Source: Turbatrix aceti
Taxonomy: Eukaryota > Nematoda > Chromadorea > Rhabditida > Panagrolaimidae
DNA length: 64,000 nucleotides
Assembly (NCBI GenBank): GCA_963969345.1
Contig: OZ017766.1
Location: forward strand, 9,920,001 to 9,984,000
Reading direction: 5' to 3'
The notes below the pieces were generated by a model. The model saw only the letters and a program-made list of their open reading frames with translations. It was not told the DNA's origin and ran no database searches. The position numbers were made by a program, and so were the translations under genes. Shown piece by piece: positions 10,681 to 22,400 of this stretch. Positions within the stretch are counted from its first letter, which is position 1. Every line of letters starts with the position of its first letter.

Positions 10681-13306
10681 CCAAGGCGGCGTTGTTGCAA
10701 TCTTTCAGTTATTAACACAATCATATAAAAACAAGAAAATATAAAACAACCCGAAGCAAAAAGTAAAAAAAATGAGGACAACCGTCTTCTTGAATATCGC
10801 GTCGGTTGCGACAGCTTGTCTTTTCTTGGAAGATCGCCGGGAATCTGACCTCGACTTCGAAGTTAATTTGTTTTTCAATCACATAAGGGCTTGAAGTTGT
10901 TTGATTGCAGCCGCTTTACCTAAAAACGTGAACATATTTTGGTCTTTGAGTTTTTTCTGAAACTTACAGACAGTCAACAACGCGAAGCACAGATGCGTTG
11001 TTGAAGCGCAATTTTATGTTACCTGCTGCATGCTGAAAACAAAATTTAAGCTCAAAAATTATCTCTATTTAAAAATTTGATGCCAAATGAATTTCAACCC
11101 CCTTTATTACCATTTTCTGCGATTGTGAGGCCAATCAAGGCACCCCAGCTATCGACATCATTGCAACTCTATCTAACAATGCGCAAAAACTTAGATCACA
11201 ATCGCACAAAAAGGTAAAAAGTGGGTGAAACCTGTTTGGCTTTATAAAAAGGGCATGAAAACGAACAGAAAATTTTGTAAATGTTAAAAACATACCAAAG
11301 TCGACAGCAGATTAGCTCCATAGGTTGCATTCGTTTTGGGAAAGTTGCCGAAGTAGTTTGAAAGAGAAACGCGAAAATTCACGCAAAAAGAAACAACAAT
11401 TACAGAGAATGCGTACGTCAAAAAAACAACAGACAAAAAAAACGATGCTATCCAAATTTTTATTTGGCGAGCATCTGCAGCGAGTCGATCGTAGCATTCG
11501 CTTTGAGACTCCGCTAAACAATAAAATTACCCTACTAGGGTGTGTGAAATATAGAAATGTATTGAAATGTATACATTTTCGTGTTTGAATAAAAATACAT
11601 TTTTTGTATTGATAAAAATACGTTTTTTTGTTTTCATACGTCTAATGTATTATTTTCGATACAGAAATGTATTCAGCACACTTATACATCAATGTATTAT
11701 TTTTATTTTTTTGTGAGAACAATGCATTGTAGTGCATTGAGCAACTATTGTTTTGTCGGACATCCATTCTTTGAACGCAAAATGATGCAAAGTGTTGACA
11801 GTTCACGACTTTTTTGAAAAAAAATGATTTCTGGTTTTTCCGCCTGTTTTCGTCCGTTACTTGACTCCAGCATCCGTATTTGCCAACTGAAGAAAAAACG
11901 GGTGAAAAAAGTGAGAAAGTGGTGTGCTATTAAAATATGTACTTATGTAAATTATGTTAGTTTTAATCAAAATTAATTACAAATGCGTGGTGAAACAAGC
12001 TTCAGAAAAACAAATTGAGCGCATATATGCGCTCAATTTGCGCGCATAACTGGAAAATAAGATCATAGGAAGCCTTCATTGATGTTGGGGCATATTTGTT
12101 GTCATTGATGCATATTTGTTGTAAATACCTGGTTTGCGGCCTTGTGGCCCCTGAGTGAAGTCTATCATTTTGGAACGGTCAAAAAACTAAAATTATTTTG
12201 TGGTGGCCGTATTTTCTTGCAAATAAACCTGGGAGCTACAACCTACATAGCGTAACTTTTTACGCTGAATCCAATAAGCCTACTCCCGTTATTGCAGCTT
12301 TTATGGCATATGACTCGTAAATAAATGACAAATGTCCCAGGCTGTCATTTAGGTTTTTCTTTTGTTCCGACGCTTCTATTGTCGTAAACATCTTTGCTTT
12401 ATCTGAAAAATTCTTACTTATTGAATTTTTTTATCTTACCGTGACATAAGATGCGGCTTTTTCTGGTCTGTTGATCTTTGGTGCAATGAAAATTTTAGTG
12501 AATTTATTTGTCAAATGATAAGGTTATCAGACGATTTTTTTTGCCTTCCAGAGTCCGGCTCTAATGATAAGCACGCGGAAATCATCGTAAACATTTTCGC
12601 TTTATCAAAAAAAATCTTATGGACTTTTTTATTTTACGATGTATGTACATGTGCATTCCAAGGGTGTTGACAAAAGTAGACTGGATGGTTAAAATTTTTC
12701 CCTACGGGAACGAAATTAGCCGGGAACGCGCAAAAATGTTGTTTGATATCAAAATAATTAATTTGAAAATCGGGCTAGCTCTCCTAAAATTTTTGTCCCG
12801 CTAGTGATGCAAAATTTTTGTTTAATAATCAAAGTAGCGTTGTAATATCAATTATTTGAAGTGGCGGAACTTCTGCCCCCCGTTGATAACTTAAACAAGC
12901 TCTTCCCCTGTCGTTATCATAATCTTCTTACTGTAAAACGGAAAAAAATCAGTGTCTGCACAGCATGCGCTTCACATTATTTTTTCTCACTGGTGCGCGC
13001 GCGTGCTTTTTTTTTGGGGTAGGCTTAGGCATGTCACTCGCTCGCGCACGGCAATAGTAAGCGTAGACGTCCTTAATTCCAAAAAGTATACCTTTATCAT
13101 CAATGGCATAAGCTGATATTCACCAATGTTCTATAAGCACAAGTTTGCGTTTTGAGAAACTTCTTCCGTTATTTTCGCTGTGAGAACCCTGAAACTATCA
13201 TTTTTTTGCAATGTTTTAAGCTTGAAATCTGTTTCGAACCCCTTCTCGAATGCTGTCGTTGTGTCATGACAAAAACTTGCTTTCCGTGAAATTTCCCGTT
13301 TTACTC
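10681..13306. other. Gene-free region with scattered repeats
   Basis: No supportable exon. It includes TACATTT/AATGTAT words (about 11540-11725) and a perfect 30-bp palindrome at 12011-12040. The small open frames here lack splice context and codon character. Confidence 0.45.
12011..12040. repeat. Perfect 30-bp palindrome
   Basis: The two 15-base halves (caaattgagcgcata and its complement) match without spacer or mismatch. No element ends were recognised around it. Confidence 0.75.
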
Positions 13307-13314
13307 CTCGTGAT

Positions 13315-14146
13315 CAGTGCAAGGTGTTGCATCGCGCTCGCTCATGCTCGCGCGGGCGGCTCGCTCACGGACTTGAGCGGGCCGCTCAATGAATTTGAAT
13401 AGCGGCCGCTCTCGTGAGCGCCCGCTCACGCTCAGGATGTAGCGGCCGCTCACCCGCTCTCGGGAGCGGGAGCGGCCGCTCTCGAGGGCGGCCGCCCAAG
13501 TCAGATTTCAAGGAAAAAGCATTCATTTGAGGTTATTTCCAGAGCAACGCTTATGAAAGCGGATGATTTCCAGAGCACCGCTCTCGGGAGCGGAAGCAAC
13601 CGCTCTCGAGAGCGGCCACCGAACTTTTTTTTTGAGCGTCCGCTCTCGTGACTTTTTGGATGAGCGCGGAAGCTACGTTGCTTTCGAATCATTCCGCTCC
13701 GCCCGCGCTCGGAAGCGCGATGCAACACCTTGGATCAGTGTTGTCGGATACCCGGACCGGAACCGGCCGGTTCCGGGTACCCGAACCGGTTCCGGTTCCT
13801 TTTCCGGGTACCCGAAAAATCATTTCCGGTTCCGGTTCCGGGTACCCGGATTTTAAAAATGAGTTCAAATTAAGGCAAAAACGAGCTCTCAGAGCACTTT
13901 TAACACGAAAATCCTTCAAATTTTGTTTCGCGCGCAGTTTGAAAAGTTCCGGTTCCGGTTCGGTTCTTTGATTCTTCGGTTCCGGTTCGGGTACCAGAAT
14001 TTTCTACTTTCGGTTCCGGTTTCGGTTCCGAGTACCCGAAAATTTAATTTTCGGTTCCGGTTCTGGTTCCGGGTACCCGAAAAATCAGGATTTCGGTTCC
14101 GGTTTCGGTTCGGGTACCCGAAAAATTTACAGAACCGACAACACTG
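13315..14146. mobile_element. Composite hAT-like MITE block with 8-bp target duplication
   Basis: The block is flanked by CTCGTGAT at 13307-13314 and 14147-14154, the 8-bp duplication expected for hAT elements. It starts CAGTGCAAGG and ends CAACACTG. Inside are two hairpins. The first (13315-13736) is made of gagcggccgctc words between gtgttgcatcgcgct and its complement. The second (13737-14146) is made of ggttccggttc and gggtacccg words between CAGTGTTGTCGG and its complement. The second appears to have inserted near the right end of the first. Confidence 0.78.
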
Positions 14147-14154
14147 CTCGTGAT

Positions 14155-14947
14155 GATCTCTTTCCCGAATCCCCCCCCCCTTTTAATTGCCATTCAAAAA
14201 TACATAAAAAATCTTAAAACTAAACAAATCGAATCTGGCGTGAAATATTAATCGAACAACCTGATATTTAGTAAAGTGGCAATCGTGCTAAAAACCGTCG
14301 TACTAAAAATATCTTCTGTATTTCAGTTTGCAAATGGCAGTTTGGACAATAACAAAACCTCTGCTAATGGAGTTTGGAACAAGGTATTTTTAACTTTAAA
14401 AACATAAAGAAAACACTTACAGTTAAGCGCAAGGGTGTCAACACGCTGGAAGCGTTTTTCCAGCAGGGTGCGCATTGCGCCTAGTAACATTTGAAATTTG
14501 GCTTTTGCGCCATATTGAAGATAAATTGAACCTGCTTTTCTTCCCGTTTTCCCCCCTGTTTTTGCCGTTTTCGGAGGCCTAAATCTCGCACGTGCGTTGA
14601 GAGCGCCACTCGATCGTTACATTTTTGGAATCAGCGTGTCTCAATTAGTGTGTGGGCCAAGTTTGGGGCCAATCGGTGCCTATTTGTTTAAATTGATATA
14701 TACCCTTACTGTTTGTCCACAGAAAAAGGTAAGAACTCGATTCTTACTTTTTTCATGGACAGAAAGTAAGATTTTCCTACCAAAAAAAGTGAGATTCGAA
14801 ATCTTACTTTCATTTTTTTTCAGTGTAGCTAAAAAAAGGCTCATAAAAAAATTTTGTTGGCATCGTCTTATATCATGAATTTACAGCTTTGGATTACGGA
14901 CGGTTTCGTCAATATGCAATTATGTAAATAATCGTCGTATTAACGAA
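14155..14947. other. Upstream region of the OTU-like gene with GTAAGA-word palindromes
   Basis: No exon seen. At 14727-14812 variants of agtaagattttcttac recur in both orientations. The same word family is present at about 26660-26770 within an intron of the giant gene. The promoter of the gene starting at 14948 presumably lies here. Confidence 0.45.
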
Positions 14948-17900
14948 ATGAAAACATATATTTTAATGGGATGGTCTTGGCCGCAAGTAAAAATGGGTAA
15001 GTTTTCAGTTGATATTTGCAAAAAAAAATTAAATAAAGTCGCAATTTTGTAGGAATTTCTAGTTTTGACGAAAAAGTGCAATGCATATTAGAGAGCGTAT
15101 TAAATGAATTTGACTCAATAACAGAAACTGGAAAAAAAATTGGAATGGGTCGGTTCACTGATTTTTTTAAAAAAATGCCATCAATAACTAGTACAACGTC
15201 TGAATGCGAAACAATAGAAGCGTTGTACTATTCGGCAGAAGCAGACATCATTGATGAAATCGAAAAACGACTTGTGGTAAGATAACGTGCAGAAAAATAA
15301 TTTTAATAAATCGAATATTATAGACACCGGAATTGCGGAAGCTATTTATTGAACAATTGCAACATTTGCCCCCCAAGAATTCAATAGAAAGAGCTGGCAC
15401 AATAAGTGAACTTTATCAAATAGACGATATTGAAGCTTTTTTCGACCACATTTTGACAACACAATCAACAATGGTCTACACTGATAATGAATTATTTCTA
15501 CGGAACGGCGATGAATACAATAATATTCAAAACTTTAAAAAAAGTACACAAGGGTCTGATATATCGGGTGCAGATCAAATAAAAGTTCAATTGGAATGTG
15601 AGATGAAAAATGAATTCAGAAAAGCGGTAAAAGAAATTGTACAGAGTGAACCTAGTTATTTCAGTATTTGTCTCCAAGATTTTGTAAGTTTGTTTTGGCT
15701 TTTTCGCAGTGTTTTGACCAGTGTTGTCAGGTAATCCGACCCGAAACCCGAATGCAGGGAAAATCCCCGCGGGGTTTTCTCCGGGGACCCTCAGAGATGG
15801 CAGATCAGATCACTTTTCAGATCAGATCAGCTCACAGATCAGATCAGATCAGGTTAGATCACAGATAATGCAGATCAGATCACGTGGGATTCAGATCAGA
15901 TCACTAGAAATTTAAAATTTTACATTTTCAAACACGTCCGTAATGCTGGTTTTTCAAAGAATACGATAGTTCTCAACAAAAAAAATTATTTTTCACTTTT
16001 TGCGTCGAAACCAGTGTTCTCGGGCAGTGTAACGCAAACCAAAATTATTGCCTTCGCCTTCGCCTTCGCCTCCGGAGGCGAAGGCGAAGGCGATGAAGGC
16101 GCCTCCAGAGATCGGAGGCGATCAGAGGCGCCTTTGGTGTCAATTCTCAGATTTTCTCTTACGAAATCATAGCAGAAAGCGAAATTATGATAATAGAAGG
16201 CTTTTAATTCTATTAAATAAAGTGGCAAACACTGTCCTTTGACAATTTGCTGGTTAGAATTTAAAGCCATTCAAATTTTTGTTCAATACTGTAAAGGTCT
16301 GAAGGCGATGGAGGCGAAGGCAATTGGAGGCGATCAATTTATTGCCTTCGCCTTCGCCTTCGCCTCCGGAGGCGAAGGCGATCTGAAGGCGCCTCCGGGG
16401 CGATGAAGGCGAAGGCGATGTTACACTGTTCTCGGGGACCTGACGCAAACCTAAACCCCAAAATTCCGAGATTTTGGGTTGAGTCAGATCAGATCAGATC
16501 AGATTACAGATAATCTAAATCAGATCACTGGTATATCAGATCAGATCGCAGATAATTCAGATCAGATCATGAGCAAATGATTTGATCTGCCTCTTTGCCA
16601 TGAACCCTACCCTAAACCCGACCCGAACCCGAAATTTTTGGGTCCGATTCTTTGGCGGGTCGGGTTACCCGACAACACCGATTCAGATTCGCCTCATGGT
16701 CAATTACTATTTGGGCACAAAACATTAAATATTTAAAAAAAGTGTCGAATTTCCTAAATTTATATTATAAAATGTTATACATAAATTGCAGATTGTAAAG
16801 TTACCAGAAGAACCAAAACACGAGTTCCGTAGACATACATGGGATGACATTAATTTGAAAAACTGGCTACAAGATATTGTTTTGGTTTTTCAACAACGGC
16901 ATTTACAAGACAATGGCTTTACTAAAACATTCCAGTTTGAACGAGGGGAAATAACGCATCTACTTTATTGGTTATGTATTATGTACTACGGTGAACGAAA
17001 TGTACGTAATATTTTTTGTATAATATTTATAAATATCATGTAGTAAATATTGTATATATTTTTTAGAACGTCAAACATCGACTTCAAGCGTATACAAACG
17101 ATGAACAAAATAAAATGAACAAAATCATCGATGTACTAAAAAATGAATGTCCCTCAGAAATTCAGTTCAATGTCATCTACGTTTCAGTTGGATACAAACA
17201 GGAGGATACCACTTTTGCAAGTCAAGAACAATTGCGTAAGAGAATTTTTATTAATTTGATAAATACAAAAATGTATAAAAATGTTTTTGAAATTATAGTT
17301 CTTCGGTTGGCACGGTCTTTAAAAATAATCGATGTTACAAATTCTGGATGCGTATACGATAATTTTCAAGAGTATTTGAATACAAACGAAACACTACCAA
17401 GAGGTGTCATGGTATACCCTCAAAGTGAAACTTATGCAGTTGAATCCGGAATTGTCCAACTGATGGCGCGAGAAACTAGAAGTTGTTCAATCGAAAATGA
17501 TATTAAGACCGGATTTTTGTATACTATTACAGTAGCAACTACAATTGCAACAATTGTTCCATCTGCATTAGTATTAAGTGAGGGAATGTTAGTAATAGCA
17601 GCAGCTCGAGTTGCAGAAAGTGGATCTACATTGGCTCATGTCTTCAAAACGATTGCCACAATTCCGCCCCTATTCAAAAAAATTAATTTATCTCTTAATG
17701 CAACTCTGGTAGGATTGTCTGCATGCGAAAATTTACAGCAAAAAAAATCTAACGCAATTATATCAGTTTTATCACCGGCACTTTCCGCAATATCTTATGC
17801 AATGGAAAACAAATATTCTTATACAGGAAGAAAAATTCAATCAAACAATTTTGATCAGACAGAGGACATGTCGCAACGTATGTTTACCCAATTATTTATA

Positions 17901-19083
17901 TGTGGTTTAAAATGGTTAGTTACTATGGAAAATGTATTTTTTAGATATTTGCAAAGTTGATAACATGATGCTATATTCAATAAATTTAATACCAATTGTT
18001 CAATCGTCGCAAACATTGATTATATCATTCTATGAGCTTCTTTTGAATCCTAAACGATCATTGTCCGAAATTAATGCATTCTGCGTTTTGCTTTTCGTAC
18101 TGACAAATACGTTAATACAACCGTGGACTCTGAAACAGATGCTTGAAGCCACAGAAATGTTTCTCCACAGTAATGACGATTCGTGTAATCAACAACAGGT
18201 AACGATTTGCATGATCTTGAAAAAAAGTAACCAAATTGGACACTTACAGACTGTCGTATCTGGAAAAGAGCCTAAAACTTTTTTGCTCCGAAAATTTTTC
18301 CGAATAGACGACTTCGAGTTTTTTTACAACCAAATGCAAATTACAATGCTTCCGATTGACAACAATGAATATATTCATCAGAGTGATATTTTTAGCAGAG
18401 AAAACAATGCAATGCAAAAGTTAAAAAAAAAATTTGCTTCAAAAATGAAACCAATGTATGAACAGCTACTAACAACAGAAGAACGTTTAGATTCATCCCA
18501 TGAAAGTTACGAACAATTTTACTACAATCCGCCTCAAGTTTCATGGATTCGAAAAACATTGGAAACACTTGATATCGATGATAAAAATGCTCGTTTGTCT
18601 CCGATACTCACTCTCTCTACATCTCCCAAAGAATGTGTGGGCCGTTCGGACACGATACTATGCGTTGAGGGCAACTGTGGTTTTAGATGCCTGTCTATGT
18701 TACTTTCAGGAAACGAGAAATATTATATTGAAATTCGAGAATTTATTTACGAAAAGCACACCGTTGAGCAACTTAATAATTATCAAGAGATTGAAGATCA
18801 TGACTCTTCTGTTGCGGAAGAATATGAGATGACCGAAAATGATATTCGTATCTTCGCTCTGGAATTAAAGTGCAATGTCATTGTTTATAGCATCAGTGAG
18901 ACAACAAAATCTTGGCGCGTTTTTGGACCTGATAATGAATCAATTAGCATAAACTCCTCTGTTTGTGGCCCCAAAAACCCGAAATCACAGAAATTTCAAA
19001 AAACTCCGACTCTTGCGCTTCAATGTGAAAACAGCAATCAATGGAAAGCTATAATTTCGTCTAAATTTTTTAAAAATTGGTAA
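14948..19083 (+). CDS. Large protein with C-terminal OTU-like cysteine protease domain
   Basis: Eight exons (14948-14996, 15053-15276, 15324-15683, 16792-17001, 17067-17235, 17299-17877, 17945-18198, 18250-19083) join in frame to 892 residues. I do not recognise the first ~730 residues. They are helical and Lys/Asn/Glu-rich, with a hydrophobic stretch at about 409-445. The last ~150 residues resemble an OTU deubiquitinase fold: EGNCGFRC puts the nucleophile at Cys758, followed by a helix, a strand like NVIVYSI and a Trp-containing turn. At the end, where OTU enzymes have the catalytic His, the line reads NSNQW, so the His appears to be Gln879 and activity is doubtful. The third intron (15684-16791) is filled by nested transposons. 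A giant SecA-like gene starts 382 bp downstream on the same strand. AATAAA is at 19326-19331. Confidence 0.72.
15796..16602. repeat. GATCA-word repeat element, copy B (interrupted)
   Basis: Copy of 9101-9466, with shared pieces including the tcaaacacgtccg region and the attccgagattttggg core. It is split by the MITE at 16025-16428. The copy is longer at its left side through extra cagatcagatca words. Confidence 0.8.
16025..16428. mobile_element. hAT-like MITE built of GCCTTC/GAAGGC words
   Basis: The 404-bp element begins CAGTGTAAC and ends GTTACACTG. It is flanked by the 8-bp direct repeat TTCTCGGG at 16017-16024 and 16429-16436. The uninterrupted relative at 9274-9281 reads TTCTCAGG once, which supports insertion with an 8-bp target duplication. 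The interior is almost entirely gccttcgcc / ggcgaaggc / cctccggagg words that fold on themselves. There is no coding capacity, so it would move only with help from a hAT transposase elsewhere. Confidence 0.88.
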
Positions 19084-19465
19084 GCCACTTTTGTTTTAGT
19101 GAACCTAATTTGCTATTCGATACCACACTTTACAAATGATTAAAAACTGTTTCAGTAATTAAAATCAACGTATACAAAATAATTCAAATCAAATAATTTA
19201 AAAAGTTTTTTGTAAACTGGAAGTTGGAACATCGTCGTAACTAAGAAAAACAGTACCAATTTCGTCCACGGTTTATTTTACAATCAATATTTATTGTTAG
19301 ACTTAGCTTGCAGTCGCTGATAAGTAATAAATTTATTGATGAGTAATTTGCAGTGATATAAAAATTAAGAATGGTTTTAATCCATTTTTATCTGAAAAAA
19401 TACTAAATATGTAAAATAACATTAGTTTTTAAAACATACAAACTATGTATGTATGAAGTTTACAG

Positions 19466-22400
19466 ATGACGACATACACGGATGAAAGCCTTGAAACAAC
19501 AATTTTCACTGTAGTTTCCGGTAGTCATAATGCTAGCTACGATGACGTGCTTGAATCACTGTTTGGCAATGAAGCAGCAACTCTATCAAATTCATTAGTC
19601 AAACACATTCGAGAACTCTATGTCAAACATCAAAAATTGATCGTACAAAATGAGGGAAAGGATTACATTGCCACATTTGTCAAAAACATGGAACAAACAG
19701 CCATCGATCACTTTCAGAAATGCATCGATAATAAAAAATTTCAAAACTTTTTTGGAATCAAAGAAAATATTGAATGCAGAATGGAGCATCTTAAAGAGCT
19801 CAAAGCAGATAAACCGGTGTACAAGTTTTTTATCCGCTATTTTCAGAACCAGCTAAATGCGTACGTTGAGTGTGAAATTGAGCAAAAATTCCGAAATGAA
19901 CTGATGGATTTGCTGAGGGACGGTTCAATTGGTATTGAAACTTGGAAAAAGTTTGCACAATGGTACAAAAATGGCAATAAGTTGTCAGAATTTTTGAAAA
20001 TAAAATGGATTCCGTTATCGTCAGACACTAAAAAAGATGCAAAAAGTAAGATCTTGAATGTTCATAAAACATGCGGCGTAGTATTTNNNNNNNNNNNNNN
20101 NNNNNNNNNNNNNNNNNNNNNNNNNNNNNNNNNNNNNNNNNNNNNNNNNNNNNNNNNNNNNNNNNNNNNNNNNNNNNNNNNNNNNNNNNNNNNNNNNNNN
20201 NNNNNNNNNNNNNNNNNNNNNNNNNNNNNNNNNNNNNNNNNNNNNNNNNNNNNNNNNNNNNNNNNNNNNNNNNNNNNNNNNNNNNNAGTCTGTGACAGGA
20301 TTTTGGACCGGCGACCCCGTGAAAAAAAAACCTGAAATGTTTTTAACCAAGGTTGTAGGCCCCCCTGAGGGATCGTTAAAAAAAAATATAAAAAATTTTT
20401 CAGATGCCGGATTCCTGAGATTTGGCTTCTGAACTGTTTTTTTGTTCTGATTTTTCAACCAGCTTCTTTATTGAAGAAAAAATCTGAATAAAATCATACA
20501 GCTGTATTTTGGCACGAGGAATCGATTGCCGTATTCAGATTTCCCAAAAAACATCTGACTCTCCCGCAATTCTCGATTTTCTGTTTTTTCCGTCACTTTT
20601 TTGGCCAAAACATGTGTATGTTGTTCGATAGGGAGGGCAAGACCTACCCTATCTGAAAGCCCGTGTTTTTTGCTACAAGATGAGAAAAAACACAAAAAAA
20701 AATATGTCGCTCTCGGTGACCAAAACAGAGAAAAACCATCAAAATGGTCAAAAAATCAACCAAGCGCTGCGCGCATCGCAATGCGCACGCGGCGACTCTT
20801 GACGTGCTTTGCGTCATCGTTGTTATTTTACCACGGTTTTTCAACCGTTTTGATGGTTTTTCACTGTTTTGGTCACCGAGAGCGACATATTTTTTTTTGT
20901 GTTTTTTCTCATCTTGTAGCAAAAAACACGGGCTTTCAGATAGGGTAGGTCTTGCCCTCCCTATCGAACAACATACACATGTTTTGGCCAAAAAAGTGAC
21001 GGAAAAAACAGAAAATCGAGAATTGCGGGAGAGTCAGATGTTTTTTGGGAAATCTGAATACGGCAATCGATTCCTCGTGCCAAAATACAGCTGTATGATT
21101 TTATTCAGATTTTTTCTTCAATAAAGAAGCTGGTTGAAAAATCAGAACAAAAAAACAGTTCAGAAGCCAAATCTCAGGAATCCGGCATCTGAAAAATTTT
21201 TTATATTTTTTTTTAACGATCCCTCAGGGGGGCCTACAACCTTGGTTAAAAACATTTCAGGTTTTTTTTTCACGGGGTCGCGCCTTTCACCTTAATATGA
21301 AATCCTGTCGTGGAAGTTTTGAAAATACTTTTTTTAAAGAAGAAAAAAAATTTAAAAAAAGGATGGAACCAGGGCTGACCCGAAATACCCGAAATTTCGA
21401 AATCCTGTCGTGGAAGTTTTGAAAATACTTTTTTTAAAGAAGAAAAAAAATTTAAAAAAAGGATGGAACCAGGGCTGACCCGAAATACCCGAAATTTCGG
21501 GTCGGGTACCCGAAAACCGTTTGAAATATTTTACATTTTTATTCTCAAAATTTATTTCAAACGCTTATAATTTAGAATAGTGGAAAATTTATTTTTTTGC
21601 GAGCGTATTCACGCTGAATGCAACACCTTGGATGCAACATTGGTTTTAATATTCACATCACTATCAGTAAAATCTTAAAAAACTACAAAAAAGTTTTTTC
21701 AGTTGAAGACGTGTTTCTGCACAACGTTGTGAAATTGGCCACCAAAATAAAAACCCCGGAATTTGTTGAGAATGCTGAAATGTCGCACATGTTAAGTAAG
21801 ATTATGATATACGTATTTTAATGTGAAAACAACATAAAAAATTTTAGAATCAATTTTTGTCAAGTATCAAATTACCTCAAAAAAAGACAAAATCCATATT
21901 GAAGGAAACACCATTTTTGCGGATGATAGATTGGTAACGAAAATTCAAAATCAAATAACAAATGAAGTTAAAAAAATAGAAATATATGCAAAGCATTGCT
22001 GCGGACTATACACGGACTTGTTATTTCCGGGCAAGTTTACTTTGTAAAAATAACACACTCAAAAAACCTTATGTACATAGTATACAGAAGCGCTCAGAAG
22101 TTTAAGGACAAACACATTTTCGTGTATTTGCTACCTTTAAGACGCACTCTGCGACAGGATTTAGGGACAAGGGGAAGGCGAGGACACAGCATTTTAACAA
22201 CTTCAAATGTTTTGAGTCAGAATTGTAGGCATCCATGGGGAGGGTCTAAATCCAAAATATTAGATTTTTTAAAAGCCGGATTCTGGAGATTTGGCTTCTG
22301 AAAGTTTCTAATCTCTATTTTACAACTCGGTCAGTTGAAATCAAATGGCTCTGAAAATTTTTTAGGGGGGTTTTTTGGGACGAGAAATCTATTGGCGTAC

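Larger units (their letters stand above)
15719..16680. mobile_element. Outer element of a three-level transposon nest
   Basis: The ends, cagtgttgtcaggtaatcc at the left and ggttacccgacaacaccg at the right, are inverted repeats of about 25 bp with a few mismatches. They match the termini of the second hairpin at 13737-14146. No clear target duplication was found. Inside lies the GATCA element, and inside that a hAT-like MITE. The whole stack sits in an intron. Confidence 0.7.

Noticed and set aside
11325..11588. Lys/Gln-rich open frame of 87 codons
   Set aside because: Low-complexity translation of A-rich DNA, overlapping repeated TACATTT words.
13563..14153. Arg/Ser/Gly-rich frames across the GGTTCC and GAGCGG words
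   Set aside because: They are translations of repeated words in MITEs on both strands.
19083..19466. Joining the OTU-like and SecA-like genes into one coding region through the gtaagc next to the stop codon
   Set aside because: Splicing from that donor to the acceptor at 19465 creates an immediate stop; two genes fit better.
20601..20991. Pair of identical-looking 115-residue open frames on opposite strands (starting [14 protein letters not shown])
   Set aside because: They are mirror images produced by the two arms of palindrome FB1; no splice sites or codon constraint.
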